Program-made: the position numbers and the translations under genes
Source of the DNA: Isoetes taiwanensis
Taxonomy: Eukaryota > Streptophyta > Lycopodiopsida > Isoetales > Isoetaceae
Assembly (NCBI GenBank): GCA_021234155.1
Contig: JAJEKV010000134.1
Span: forward strand, 124,001-188,000
Length of the DNA: 64,000 nt
Direction of reading: 5' to 3'
Shown: one piece after another, positions 1 to 12,394 of the stretch
Layout: every line of letters starts with the position of its first letter
Numbering within the stretch: the first letter of the stretch is position 1
Notes under the pieces: generated by a model
Told to the model about the DNA's origin: nothing
The model's database searches: none
What the model saw: the letters and a program-made list of their open reading frames with translations, nothing else

Positions 1-500
1 TTAAGATCCACATACAACTTTCTTTTTCTGGAAATGAGTAGAATGCTTACTTTATCTATGCTGTGGTATGAGAAATTTATAAAACTTGAGGATACAATAA
101 AATATGAGTATGATACTTTAAAGCTTAAGTTGATTTTGGTGTATTTGGATAAATATGATGTATTAAAGTGGTAATCTAAAGCTTATAAGAGTAAGTATGA
201 TAACTTGACAATGGAAATAGATTGATGAAAAGTTAAAATAAAAACAGTTATTAATATTTTCATTAATAAGGTTATGACGAAATTATCTTAAGTCTTAAAG
301 GGTATAATAGTACCTGATGGTAATACAATAAAATGTGAAAGTTAAAATGTAGAGAATAATAATAGTGGGAGTAGGAGTACCTGATGTGGCCTGAATTAAA
401 ACTTCAGGGTAGATATTGGGTGGAATGATCTTACTCTGAACGAAACCCTTAGTGTTAGTTGTTAACATTAATTGTGTGGAGTCTGAGTAAGAACATTATC
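1..500. other. AT-rich sequence, no gene seen
   Basis: No ORF with recognisable content is visible on either strand. The sequence is AT-rich and runs into the GAA microsatellite. It may contain the eroded C-terminal end of the minus-strand DUF7869-like relic, but I cannot align it. Confidence 0.5.
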
Positions 501-677
501 GAAGAAGAAGAAGAAGAAGAAGAAGAAGAAGAAGAAGAAGAAGAAGAAGAAGAAGAAGAAGAAGAAGAAGAAGAAGAAGAAGAAGAAGAAGAAGAAGAAG
601 AAGAAGAAGAAGAAGAAGAAGAAGAAGAAGAAGAAGAAGAAGAAGAAGAAGAAGAAGAAGAAGAAGAAGAAGAAGAA
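501..677. repeat. (GAA)n microsatellite, about 59 units
   Basis: An essentially perfect GAA/TTC triplet run of about 177 bp. It produces long artificial poly-Glu frames on the plus strand and poly-Phe, Leu or Ser frames on the minus strand, none of which should be read as protein. It lies about 50 bp beyond the last recognisable codons of the minus-strand DUF7869-like relic. Repeats of this length are normally very unstable. Confidence 0.97.
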
Positions 678-729
678 ATGAAGAAAAAACCCACTTGGAA
701 TGAAGTATGGAATTGGAGATTTTGCATTG

Positions 730-1080
730 CACTTGCCGAACGAGAAAAATAGCTCTGGTAGTGTCAAGGCATCCGATGAACTTAAAAAGATTGAAAATTT
801 TCCAAATAAAGCATCAATATCATCATAGGTGTGGCCGACCATCCTAAAGCCCACTTGGATCTCATCAAAGACCTTAAGCCAAATCAAATAAGATAAGTAT
901 GAAAATACATACCTATTTTTGTTTTGGCACGATGCATTATCAAGTTGCAAATAGAGATTTCGGGGAAGAGGGTTGAACACCTCAGGATTCGTTGTAATTG
1001 ATGTCTTTGGCAATACTTCTGCCATGGAAGCAAGTTTGTTCTTCAAAGGATTAATGTCTTTGACTGCTTGCATCCATTTG
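730..1080 (-). pseudogene. DUF7869-type transposase-like protein, C-terminal half
   Basis: The minus-strand frame reads L-Q-L-D-N-A-S-C-Q-N-K-N-R followed by V-G-H-T-Y-D-D-I-D-A-L-F. This is the LQLDN..NKNR...GHTxxDIDxxF signature that I associate with the DUF7869 domain, found in transposase-like proteins abundant in bryophytes, ferns and charophytes. The fragment starts exactly at the ATTTG target duplication of LTR-A (1076-1080) and continues in the same frame on the far side, at 21,462 and above. After the DIDALFGKFS segment the frame loses similarity and enters the GAA repeat. Biochemical function is unknown; the aspartates fit a DDE-type nuclease only by inference. Other members of the family are visible at 49,206-50,941 (minus) and 58,798-59,623 (plus). 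Confidence 0.7.
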
Positions 1081-2253
1081 TGTTGACCCACGAGGGGTCA
1101 ACATAATATGTTTGGAGTCCACATTCATCTCTCAGAGGAATTTATATTTCAAAGTCATTCACCACAACTTGGCATCAAGTTCCCTCATTCTTGTCTTATG
1201 CAAGTAGTCCAGGAGTTACCCAAGGTGTCTAAGTACAGACCCCATCTATTAGAAATTTCGTTACTTTCTCAAGTTCATAGTGCAAGCCTTCCACTCGTCT
1301 TCTCCAGGGTAAAACAGAGGCTTATCTGAAGTACAAGCAGCAAGAATCGATTTGGAGGATACCAGCTAACTTTAAAGATTTTCTTCAACAACACATCCAT
1401 CCACAAGGTAAAATTATTGGATGCAGTAAACTCAAGAAGTCGACAAATATCTGGAGCTATTAAGTTCGTGAATTACTTCTGAAGGAGAACAGGTATGGTT
1501 GCGAGGTCATTTTTGAGTCCATGCTGATTAGGCAGCCTACATATCTTCATGACCTTACATCTCTTCTTCTTGTCCCTTTATCTTCCTAAAAGAATTTATG
1601 CCTCATCCCTCAATTGGCCCATCTTCATCCCTCCATTGACCAGCAATAATGAGTTCCTAAGGATTTTTCCCTTGTGTCTCCATTTCTTGCAAGCAATCAC
1701 GTTATTCTGCAAACGGAAAGTATCCATCACTCCTTACTTACACAAGTATCAACATTGAGTCGCAATGAACTGAAAATGGAAAAGAAAAGAAAAGAAGAGG
1801 AAGGAAACTTCCAGCCTTGATAATGGAGTGTGCCCTTGACATATATTTTGGGGCAGTAATTAACACTGGAGGGACTGCGATTTTCACATCATGCAGATTC
1901 ATTTTTCTTCTCTATATTCTCTTCAAGGCCCTTTAGTTGCACCATACCCATGTGATTGCCATTTGCTATCCCCATCTGCCATATCGCCCTATGGGTTTTC
2001 TCATGTTTTTTATTTTCTTTTATCCCATTGTTACATATGTAGAAGGCCGAGTCAGCATGGGCCAAGAATGGCCTCGAAACCATTGCCTTCAAACCCTAAT
2101 GCCATGCCCGAAGCTGCGATGCTGAAAATGGAAAACATATCAGATCTATGCTATCTCGGTGGTTCACGGCGGTTCTGCAAGGAATTTCGGCAATGATGGA
2201 GGCACCGAACATAAGAATCAGCGGATTCCAAGCCTGGAAGTATAAGAGGAAGA

Positions 2254-3889
2254 TGTGACGCTCCCTGAATATATACGACACCCAGCCGTATACATACAGG
2301 GACTTTCCCCTCCCATGGCAACCAACTAGCCATGAGCAGGGCCCTCCGTCTATTTCGGGCCATCTATGAAATGATGCCCGAAAGAAGGACACGAAGGGGT
2401 CATTCGGCCCACGCCTTCAATGGGACTCCTATGTCGCGGAAGCATGAATACAAGGGTTAGCACACAGCATAAATCATATATAAATAACCACCACGAAGGG
2501 TGGCGCATCCATCCAAATACCAACGGCATAGAATATGCATCTAAACCTAAGAAAACACCCAAACCCCAGGTTCTACCCCTAATTCGGACTCCAAAGTGAG
2601 GATCGACCCACGACCGGGCCTTAAGAGATCGCAGGGCCGAGTCTTGGCATGGCGTTGGCGGCATAGAACATCGGCTAGGGTTGACCACTCCATCCGCCCC
2701 ATTGCGCACACTTTGCGGATGGGTCAATTCACGCCATGGCTTCGCTATAGCCTTCCCGAGACGGAGTTCAAGGTATCACCCTTTGAGCCTACCTGTGTTC
2801 ATGACGCCTGGTCCGATGAGGCGTGCCTGGGAAGCGCCCCTTCCGTAATCACAAGTGGTTCCATGGGTGAGCTAGAGAATACGTGCGCATCGGCGACCCC
2901 CCGCATCCGCACCGACTTACTCACCCTAAATCTACTCAAAGTGCAAGGTGCCCCACACGGGTCACACCACTACACCCAGGGAGTGTCAGACCCATACCCG
3001 GCCCTCTACGTGACCGGCTATCAGGCCTAGCCCACTGTAGGAGTCTCGGGGAGCCTTTTATGTTCGTGCAAGACCCCACCCCACTTCACCACTGTGGTTC
3101 CTTGTCCGGGTGCTAAGCCGGTCCATAGCGTCTATGACCCGGTGGGCTCTTGTACAAAGGCCGCAATATTGGGAATTCTGTGGTTTTATCTAGGAACATA
3201 CTAATTATATATGAGTTCGTGAGGTCTCTACCCGCCCTTATTTCCCCATTTCGAGTGATACCATACAAAGAACTATCAATCCATCCTTTTAGGAACCAAA
3301 CCAGAATCGAGAATATAAAGAGAACTTACCTTTACAATCAAGGGTTAGTTCCTACCATTAAAACACAGAGAGAACAGACAGAACATCACAACAAGTGCCC
3401 AACAGGGGCGCTACCCTAGAATTCACAACTAAACTACTACCAACCGGTGTTTCTACTGGACCCGTTATCGTGGGGTGCTTCCAGTGTCTTTGTCTGGGGG
3501 CAGCAACAACTAGGGGTTGTTTAGTGATTTTGGTGAGGTCAAGAACAGTCCTTGGGCCAAATGCTCCTTGGGCAGCCAGCTCCTCTCCTCCATCTCCAAC
3601 CGCTCCTAATCTGAATTGGGGCACAAAAGCCCTAATTTGGGTGTCCAAAATGGAAACCATGCCTTGCCCAATCGATTTGGGCCAAGTGGCACCCCCTTGT
3701 TGGTGCTAATTAACTAATTTAGCTTAATTAGGGTAATTAGGCTATATACTTTATAATTATCCACAATGGATTTATTAACATAGCTAAATAAAACCATTGT
3801 GGTCGCACCACTTAGCCAATTACCCCTTATGTCCTAGTGACGTGTCCCGGCGTGCATACGTATACCGTATGAATGCCTGGAACGTCACA
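2254..3889 (+). repeat. LTR-D left LTR
   Basis: Aligns with 10674-12351 over its length with scattered differences. A TATATAAATA box lies at 2477-2486 and is conserved in the right copy near 10897-10906; it is a plausible Pol II promoter for the element. ORFs of 90-145 codons in this stretch recur only as shadows in the other copy and are not genes. Confidence 0.9.
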
Positions 3890-6800
3890 TTCTCCCCACC
3901 TTAAAAATGATGCTGTCCTCAGCATCAGGACTACTATTGTTGCAGGGCAGCACATCATGATCATCGCTTAGGAGTGTTAAAAGTGAACAGTGAAAGTTTG
4001 TGGAAGTGTCACTGTTTCATCCGTGGTGACGAGCTCACACTCTATCTATGTTAGAAAGCATTCTTTCTATAGATACAGGTAACTGATTATATATTAAAGA
4101 CAGGTATAGATATAAAGAACTTCCATTTGTTGTTATATTATAATACAGAGTTATTAACCTCGCACTGATTAATAGAAAGTCATTCTAATCATATTAACTT
4201 TTGTGTGTATATGTATTATATTCTCCCTTCACTTTACAATTTCGTTTTCCTATTTTGGTACAATTTTAACAACTCATATATTGCTATTGTGAGTGTTTAG
4301 ATGCCTCTGACATTTATAGTTACCCTTTAATAGAATTATATATTGTACCGTATATTCCATTTTGACCTATATACGTTAACGTTATCTAAGTCTCGTTATT
4401 CCCTTAGGAGTTTGTGTAAGACATACATACTTATCCCCTTCTATTATATTTGATTATGTGTTTAATAACTTGCTGATTATCTTTAATGTTTCCACAATCA
4501 CACTTTCTATCTTTACATGAGGACACATATTAATTCATTGGTTATGTTTGTACATTTAGCAGACGTCCCGATATTCTTATATTTGAATTACTTATTTATT
4601 TTATTGTTATTTTCATAAATTTATCACACATACAGTACAGTACGGTACCGACGATACATTCAACGTAATTGGTAACCGCCTGGCCGCAGATGCTATGGCT
4701 ATGCAATCGTCCTGTATCACAGAAGGCCAGTTGCGACTATGGTGTTCACGGCGGAAGCATCGAAACCATGCGTGGTCTGCCCTGAGCCTGTTAGATGATG
4801 ATAACTGAGGAGGTCCCGGGCTCCTACTTGAAGTAGAAGTGCTGAATGTTGGGAATAAGGAGTGTTAAGATATCCCTAATTTGGATGGATACTCGAGAAA
4901 ATTGGTATGACGATGTTTGGTATCTAAGTGAAATCTTTGGACCTAAAAATTACGAGGATTGATGTATGATGTGGCATCTAGGTTGCTATTCAATGTAGAA
5001 GGAGACTGGATATAGCACGATATATCTGGTGGAGAAGTGGTTTATGATTATCTACTATAGACCATGTTAAGGAGGTACTATGCCAAGGTGGAAACTGGAT
5101 TATAAGTACCCAGCTCCTGAGAGGGAAAACACTTTAAAAGTGTAGGTTTGATTCGTGGAACGGTAGAGAATAATGTGTATGAGGATGTTGATCCATAAAT
5201 TATGGATTATAAAATTACACATATATTGTGTTTGGTAAAGAGATTGATGTTCCTGAGGTGTGAAACAAAGACGCAAGATTATAGACGACTAAGAAGACCA
5301 CGTAGGCACGTGAATACACTTAATAACGTTGGTCAAATGCATGATCCTTATGCAGGGTGAAAATTAAAGAAATGGCCAGATCCTATGTCGGCCGGGGGTA
5401 TGTAGACGCCGGATAAGAGACTGGACAATAGTGTGGGACGTAGTTTTCCCACAAGGTGAAGAGAGCTGAGGTCGAACTGACGAAGGCAGGAATAAGCATT
5501 CTGTAAGACTGCTGGAATGGAAGACGAGAATTGCTAGCAAAGGGTGCAACCGTCTGAAAGCTACAAAGTATGTTGGAGCTCTGGCGAAGCTTATTCTATG
5601 AAGGAAAGTTGACGTTGAACTAATGATACATTAGGAAGGCAAGTAATGTACCCACACGACAAGTGGGAGACAAGAGGTGCTTGAAAGTTGTTGTAAACAA
5701 TGTTTCAAATATAGAGAGTTTGGAGGGACACTTTGAAGAGACCAAAGCCTGGAATATGAAGAAGGGAGGCATCCAATGAACATCTCGCCAAGGAGGATGT
5801 GCTCTGGACTTGGTATCGTGTGTGCATCCCGAGGAGTAGTTCCGCGTTGGTAGATGTGTATTAGGACCATTTACTAGGAACATAGCTAGAAAAAGATAGG
5901 GTATATACTAGAACTTTTAGTTCACATATACGAATACGGAGGTAATGAAGATAAGAATTCCTATAGTAGACATCAAGTATGGCCACTAGGAACTTAGGGT
6001 GGCATGTGCCCCTATGGAATTTATGACTAGAGCGTGAGGACCAAGGCAACCTAAGGATAGAGAGTCTAGAAGGTGTGGTGTGAAATCCACAGCATATATA
6101 GGAGAAGCATCTAGTCTACGTCAACGAATCATATATGAGTCAAGAGTTAGGGTTGGTGCACACATGTTACTATATCTCATAATAACAACGTAGTGGTTTC
6201 GGATGTTTGAAGGATTTAGTAGTATTACATACTACACTAGCGAGGATATCAAGGATGTCGATTGTGACATCCAGATGTATGTCATATTAACAGATAATAG
6301 ACTATTCGTACAAGGCGAGGGAAATATTACTTGACAAGGTTTACAGAAGGAGCATAATGATATGCTTATATACGAGGTATTGGGTTATTAGGTATGCTTT
6401 ACCAGAGATAAGCATTCAAGTTATCCGAATGGTTAGAGTTGATTATCTTAGATATGTCGTACTAAGGAAGACGAGAAAAGTTTAAATAAGTGAGAATAGC
6501 TAGAGTAAGTCTAGCATATACGGTGATGTTACGTTCAAAAACATCCCGAGGATGGTTGGAACGGTATTGGAATAACCGATAATGAGAGCTTAACTACTCA
6601 AAGGTTCTAGATACCAATGTATTAGTTCAACGTTATAAGCTAAGAGCATTTATTTGGTTTTGGGAATGAAAAGATATATAAGAATATCGCGTCCCCTGAT
6701 GGAAGATAAGAAGGAGTACGATGACTTTGGCGATTATACCGAAAAAACGGTCAAGAAGAGGGCAGTACATAGGAATTCCAAGTCCCGATAAAATCAAGAC

Positions 6801-7351
6801 GAGGTGTATTGATCAGAACGGTTAAGGTTATATAGACCAGTAGTCCATATAATCGAAGAGTTACCCTACACGCGGTGAACAATTCTAGGTACAGAAGTAG
6901 GTAGCTGGAGGATCCGTTTCCTTGCGGCATAGACCCGTTAGAGATTATGACTTCGAAACTCTTAAGAGGGTAAGGAATTGGATAATCATATGGCGGTTAC
7001 TAACGAAGATTGAAACATTGGATTTTCCTATTAGAAGGCCAGGGGGTTTTAGTGCCTCCGCTTCATTATGAGGGAGCCAAAGACGACAACATTCAAAGGG
7101 ATCAAAAGTTGAGTTTGACATGCTAACTTAAGATAAATAGGTTAGGTGTGACAAAACATGGTGAAACGCAAATTAACTGAAGGAACCTTTAGAAAAGGCC
7201 TTGGACCGTGGTAGAAACCTTTGGAACTATGGCATAATCCCATGGGAAAATTATAGTTTATGTACGGGGTTAAAGTACCATAAGTTTAAATTCATCCCTT
7301 TTAGATCAACCCCTTAGGTTAAGATACTCCATGGTGGCGTACCTTTATTGG

Positions 7352-7442
7352 GTGACGTGTCAGCTTATCTATACATATACCATATAAATACATGGAACGT
7401 CACATTCACCCCCTCTTAGAAAATAATGCTGTCCTCAGCATT
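7352..7442 (+). repeat. Second LTR-D-like LTR end plus leader hairpin
   Basis: GGTGACGTGTC...CATGGAACGTCACATTCACCCC resembles the end of LTR-D at 3837-3898 and is followed at almost the same distance by the CTGTCCTCAG hairpin. This implies another LTR element of a related family nested or fused inside the LTR-D internal region. I could not find its matching second LTR. Confidence 0.65.
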
Positions 7443-9815
7443 GGGGTTAGTTAAACAAATGAAACTGCAATAGAAGGAAGTATCCTTAAACCTTCTTATG
7501 ATAAGTATGTTAAATGCACCTTGGTGCTTAAACTCTTCTATGCAGATCCATACATGGGCAAGTCACGTACTGCATCGCCATCGGCCTGCACATGTGAATA
7601 CATCAGCATGTACAAGTCCAACGTAGAGTTGGCCCCTGCCCATTTGGGAAGTAGGTGGTACAGCCACATCATAAGAACTACAAAGGTTACATTTCAGCTA
7701 AGTTAGAGCAGATCTCTAGCATTGTGGGATGAGGATATATGTTTGTTATGTACATAGCATGGACACATACGATAAACATGCTGGAGAGGTAATCTAGGTG
7801 GTGACACTAGGAGAGAAAGACGAGCGTATCCTAAAGTTGCTGATGGAGGGTCTGGAGATACGTTCGAAATGTGCAAAGGATGATCAATCCGTTGCATGCT
7901 AGGGTATGATGTGGTAGTTTGCACTTGAAGTAAATGTCAACGGCCAATAGAATAAAGCTTAAGGTAGTGGGGTTGAGTAGTACAATAGTACAATTCCAGG
8001 ATAGGTATCAAATAGGAGTTACATGCTAGAAGTTAAAATGTGTCTTGAATAGACACCTAAAACTAGCTTTCCCACATGATCCATACCTGGATCAGGCAGA
8101 GGTGACGCCATGGGTTTCATGGAGGTCTCGAACATGGATACAAATCCGTGTTGTCTCAACATAGATAATTGTAGAAAGGCTCACAAAGTACAAGGCAATC
8201 ACCTTGTAATTCACGACGATTTATTTAAGGCTCACCCGCTCTTGGGCCATGACTATGGCTTAAAATGCGGATGCCAAATCATTTGGAATGCCGTAAACAA
8301 GAAAGATGACATCATGACAGAGAAATGTAATGAGTAACATTTCCGGGATGTAGGACAATGTTGGATTATAACCCCCAATGATAGGTAGGTTTACAATATA
8401 AGGGCCATATAATAGTGGCTTATTTAGAAGGCACAAGACGGTTAACGGACACGTAAAGGAGTAATTGGATTGGTGACTCTCACGAATATAGATCACAACT
8501 AAAGGATGATTTGTATAACGATGTGGCTGATGCATGATATTTAGCAACTGGATAGATAGGTTATTACCTAACATGAAGGGTGGTCATTGCTAATATACAA
8601 AGGTAGATTTGCGGTTTGAAAGGAAAGAAGAGCTGAAAAACTCCTTAAAGATTTGGTGCATGGCTTAGGAAGAAGACTTCCATGTCAGAAGACAAGATGG
8701 TGAATTGAATTCACCAAGGACATTTTTAATAAATAGATAGATAGGTAGATAGCATTTATATGTCATGCCACATTGGCAGCTGGCCCCCCGAGGACATATG
8801 ATGGACCCCAGGAGACTTGAACACAATATCTCTGAATAGAGGAGGCCTACCTTGGGGGGTCTTTGGGTGGTACTGTCCTTTGGGACATTCACATAACCCC
8901 TTGGAATACGTAAGTTCATTTGTGGACTTAACGCCATTTGGGGATTAAAGGAATGGTTGGAAATACTTTTCCCCAACCATATTTGGATACCCTAGAAGGA
9001 GGTGAGTAATCAACAATGGTTGGGTGGCATTGGATTGTACGGGAGAACAACTCTAAAAAAAAAAAAGGTAGATTGTTGTCACTTTGACAGGCGTGTGGTG
9101 CAGATAACTACTCATAGGCATATAGGCGGTGAAGTTTGGCACAAAATGATACCAAGGTTTGTACCCAACAAAAGGACTCATTACGTATTTCAGAGTATGT
9201 GCCATGATCTAGGGGAAGTGAAAAGGAACAAGACCAATGAGAAGGAATATTGAAGGGTGGTAGGATTAAAGGAATCCAAACCGATGGTCTAGAGGGGTGC
9301 TGCATGGCAGTCCCTAGTCGGTTGGACGACAAAGAGATCCTTTCTCTGGGAACTGAGACGAGTCAAGGTTTAGGCACTAGAGTGAGGCAACGTTAATTAG
9401 AATTATGTTTATAAAACATTACTTATATAACGTCGAATAAGGTCTAATATAAAGCATATGAATGTAATATGGATTGAATCATGGCAAGGGCCGAAGAAAC
9501 TGTGTTAACAAGGCATCTGCCAAAGGACAATAATAATTAAAGTTATGGATCGAGGAACGCTGATAACTGGATATTATTATCGTCGCCTAAAGAATATCCA
9601 AGGATATAACACATGCTGCTAATCTAGAGAGTTGCCCTGTCGTTAATTAAATTCCGGAATTAGTGCCACCAAGTGAGTTGATGTTATCATAACAAGTTGG
9701 CCGGACTTGCTAGATTACGTCGTGTCATCTGGTCGGTTTATTCCTAGGGGATACTAGCTTTATATATGGTTAACAGTTATCCGCTTGACTATGGCAGAGA
9801 AAGGTCGACTCCCGT

Positions 9816-9980
9816 GGCCATGGCAAGAGTGCTTACTCCGGCGGCTATGGCGAGAGAGTTTGCCCCGGCGGCTATGGCGAGAGAGCTTGCTCCGGCGGCT
9901 ATGGCGAGAGCTTGCTCGGCATGGCTATGGCGAGAGAGCTTGCTCCGGCGGCTATGGCGAGAGAGCTTGCCCTGGCGGAG
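9816..9980 (+). repeat. 27-bp tandem repeat, about six units
   Basis: GC-rich units around GGCTATGGCGAGAGAGCTTG repeat every 27 bp with one truncated copy. Because 27 is divisible by 3, all frames stay open and give nine-residue periodic peptides (for example M-A-R-E-L-A-P-A-A). No start context or flanking domain supports translation; I read it as a minisatellite. Confidence 0.85.
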
Positions 9981-10067
9981 TTGCTGCCTCCACTTCGTGG
10001 GTTTACCAAAGGCACGGCTCTAATTTTAAAATGTAGATGCATTATAAATGTAGATGCCCTTCAAGAA

Positions 10068-10300
10068 AGAAGTTGGCTTATTGGTGAAGGTGTTGGTTTG
10101 GGTGTAGAAGGTCAGGGGTTCAAGACCCCATAGTACCCTTTTATATAAAAGTTGCTATGCAGAGAAATAGAGTACTATATGTGTATAAGAAATATGTGAA
10201 ACACATATATTACATTCAAGAGAGAGTTTGGTGTGGTGGTAGGCACCTAGGTTTGGAGTTCAGAGGTCATGGGTTCAAATTTGGGTTGAGGCGCCATAAA
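10068..10300 (+). repeat. Two tRNA-like (SINE-type) modules
   Basis: Two stretches carry Pol III B-box-like motifs: GGTTCAAGACC near 10118 and GGTTCAAATTT near 10273. In the second, an A-box-like TGGTGTGGTGGTAGGC lies about 40 bp upstream. The spacing is tRNA-like and an A/T-rich tail follows the second. They resemble tRNA-derived SINE heads, but neither folds obviously into a full tRNA, and I see no target duplication. Confidence 0.4.
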
Positions 10301-10673
10301 ATATGTATATAAGAAAAATAATAAAAATTTTATACGGCGGAAATACGCGTTTTATACGGTCGGGCGCCGACAGCATTATACGCGTTTCTACCGCGTCTGT
10401 GAGTCGATCAAAAGCAAGCGGCGCCCGAGTTGACTTTCGGGGCCCCTCCTTGACCATTTTTCGCCAGCTAACGACTGTCCTAGGGTATTTGGGGTACGCC
10501 CGATCCAATGGAGCCATTTCCGCCTTCATCCCAGCTACCTACAAAAGGTTATAGCCCCTCCAAACTTGGGTCCTCCATTAAGCCTCTAACTTCTTTAAAC
10601 CTAACCGACGAAGCTACGAGTTAGAGTTTGGCTGCTATGATTAGGTCAACCGTAATCATGGCTCGATACCATC

Positions 10674-12351
10674 AGGACAGCCCCACGAATATATACGACA
10701 CCCAGCCGTATACATACAGGGACTTTCCCCTCCCATGGCAACCAACTAGCCATGAGCAGGGCCCTCCGTCTATTTCGGGCCATCCATGAAATGATGCCCG
10801 AAAGAAGGACACGAAGGGGTCATTCGGCCCACGCCTTCAATGGGACTCCTACGTCGCGGAAGCATGAATACAAGGGTTAGCACACAGCATAAATCATATA
10901 TAAATAACCACCACGAAGGGTGGCGCATCCATCCAAATACCAACGGCATAGAATATGCATCTAAACCTAAGAAAACACCCAAACCCCAGGTTCTACCCCG
11001 ACTCAGACTCCAGTGAGGATCGACTGACGGCTGGGCCTCAAGAGATCAGCAGACCGAGTCTTGGCATGGCGTTGGCTGGCATAGAACATCGGCTAGGGTT
11101 GACCACTCCATCCGCCCCTCCTGTGCACACTTTGCAGATGGGTCAATTCACGCTATGGCTTTGCTATAGCCTTCCGGAGACGCAGGTTCAAGGTATCACC
11201 CTTTGAGCCTACTCCAGGTTCATGACGCCTGGTCCGATGAGGCAGGTCGGGGAAGCGTCCCCTTCCAGAATCACAGTGGTTCCATGGGTGAGCTAGAGAA
11301 TACGTGCCGCTTACAGCGACCCCCGCATCCGTACCCGACTTACTCACCCTAAATCTACTCAAAGTGCATGGTGCCCCATACGGGTCACACCACTACACCC
11401 AGGGAGTGTCAGACCCATACCCGGCCCTCTCCGTGACCGGCTATCAGGCCTAGCCCACTGTAGGAGTCCCAGGAGCCTTGTATGTTCGTGCAGGACCCCA
11501 CCCCCACTTCACCACTGTGTTCCTTGTCTGGTGCTAAGCCAGTCCATAGCGTCTATGACCCGGTGGGCTCTTGTACACAGGCCACAATTAATGGGACTCT
11601 ACAGGGCGCTATCTAGGAGCATACTACAATACATGGCTCAGAGGTCTCTACCCCCCGTAATTCCCCCCATTTCAGAGTAATACTAGGCAAAGAGCTAACA
11701 ATCCATCCTTTCAGAGCAAAACCAGAATCAAATATAAAGAGAACTTACCTTTACAATCAAGGGTTAGTTCCTATGATTGAAACACAGAGAGAACAGAGAA
11801 ACGAACACAACCAAGGCCCAACAGGGGCGCTACCCTAGAATTCACAACTAAACTACTACCAACCAGTTGTTTCGGCTGGACCCGTTATCGTGGGGTGCTT
11901 CCATAGTGTTGTACGAAGGGTGGCAGCAACAGATAGGGGTTGTTTAGTGATTTTGGTGAGGTCAGCAACAGTCCTTGGGCGCTCAGCTGCTCCTTGGACG
12001 CTCAACAACAGTCCTTAAGGCCAAGCTCCCTTGCCCAGCAGCTCCTCTCCTCCATCTCCAGCTGCTCCTAATTCGAATTGGGGCACAAAAGCCTAATTTG
12101 GGTGTCCAAATTGGAAACCATGCCTTGCCCAATCGATTTGGGCCAAGTGGCACCCCCTTGTTGGTGCTAATTAACTAATTTAGCTTAATTAGGGTAATTA
12201 GGCTATATACTTTATAATTATCCACAATGGATTTATTAACATAGCTAAATAAAACCATTGTGGTCGACGCCCACTTAGCCAATTACCCCCTTATGTCCTA
12301 GTGACGTGTCGTGCATGCATACGATACCGTATGAATGCCTGGAACGTCACA
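10674..12351 (+). repeat. LTR-D right LTR
   Basis: Collinear with 2254-3889 from position 10681 onwards; the first seven bases (AGGACAG versus TGTGACG) have diverged. It ends GGAACGTCACA. A local duplication (CTTGGGCGCTCAGCTGCTCC / CTTGGACGCTCAACA) near 11970-12010 is private to this copy. Confidence 0.9.
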
Positions 12352-12394
12352 TTCCGTGCATTCATACGGTATAACGTATGCACGACACGCCACC
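12302..12394. repeat. Inverted duplication at the right end of LTR-D
   Basis: The last part of the LTR, GTGTCGTGCATGCATACG...CCGTATGAATGC (about 12305-12339), is repeated in inverted orientation at about 12356-12392, separated by CTGGAACGTCACATTCC. The left LTR has no such inverted copy after its CGTCACA end. This looks like a snap-back or integration-associated duplication. Confidence 0.75.

Larger units (their letters stand above)
3890..10673 (+). other. LTR-D internal region, non-coding or eroded
   Basis: About 6.8 kb with only short open frames (mostly under 105 codons), none with a retroelement or host motif that I can recognise. Just after the left LTR sits a short hairpin, GATGCTGTCCTCAGCATC (3909-3926). 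A near copy, AATGCTGTCCTCAGCATT (7425-7442), follows a second, diverged LTR end at 7352-7404, so the region contains at least one further LTR fragment. A 27-bp tandem array and two tRNA-like modules lie near the right end. The rest shows nothing recognisable. Confidence 0.6.
2254..12394 (+). mobile_element. LTR-D: nested, degenerate LTR retrotransposon
   Basis: A 10.1-kb insertion into the 5' LTR of LTR-A, with its own direct repeats at 2254-3889 and 10674-12351. The LTR begins TGTGACGCTCCC and ends GGAACGTCACA. The apparent target duplication is AAGA, or GAAGA/CAAGA with one mismatch. The right edge carries an extra inverted duplication of about 40 bp beyond the LTR end, so the boundary is unusual. 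No gag-pol motif is recognisable inside, so it is either a very old element or a non-autonomous one. The TGTGACG/CGTCACA ends resemble those of chromovirus LTRs, but the class is inferred only. Confidence 0.85.

Noticed and set aside
455-1091. Long frames of poly-Glu, poly-Ser, poly-Phe and poly-Leu
   Set aside because: They are translations of the GAA microsatellite; only the part above about 730 on the minus strand has real protein similarity.
1889-2392. Overlapping ORFs repeated near 20,329-20,792
   Set aside because: They are the same LTR-A sequence seen twice; the frames are not conserved as proteins and lie in LTR DNA.
2596-3709. ORFs of 77-144 codons on both strands
   Set aside because: Located in the LTR-D LTR. 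In the second LTR the corresponding frames are broken, so no coding selection is evident.
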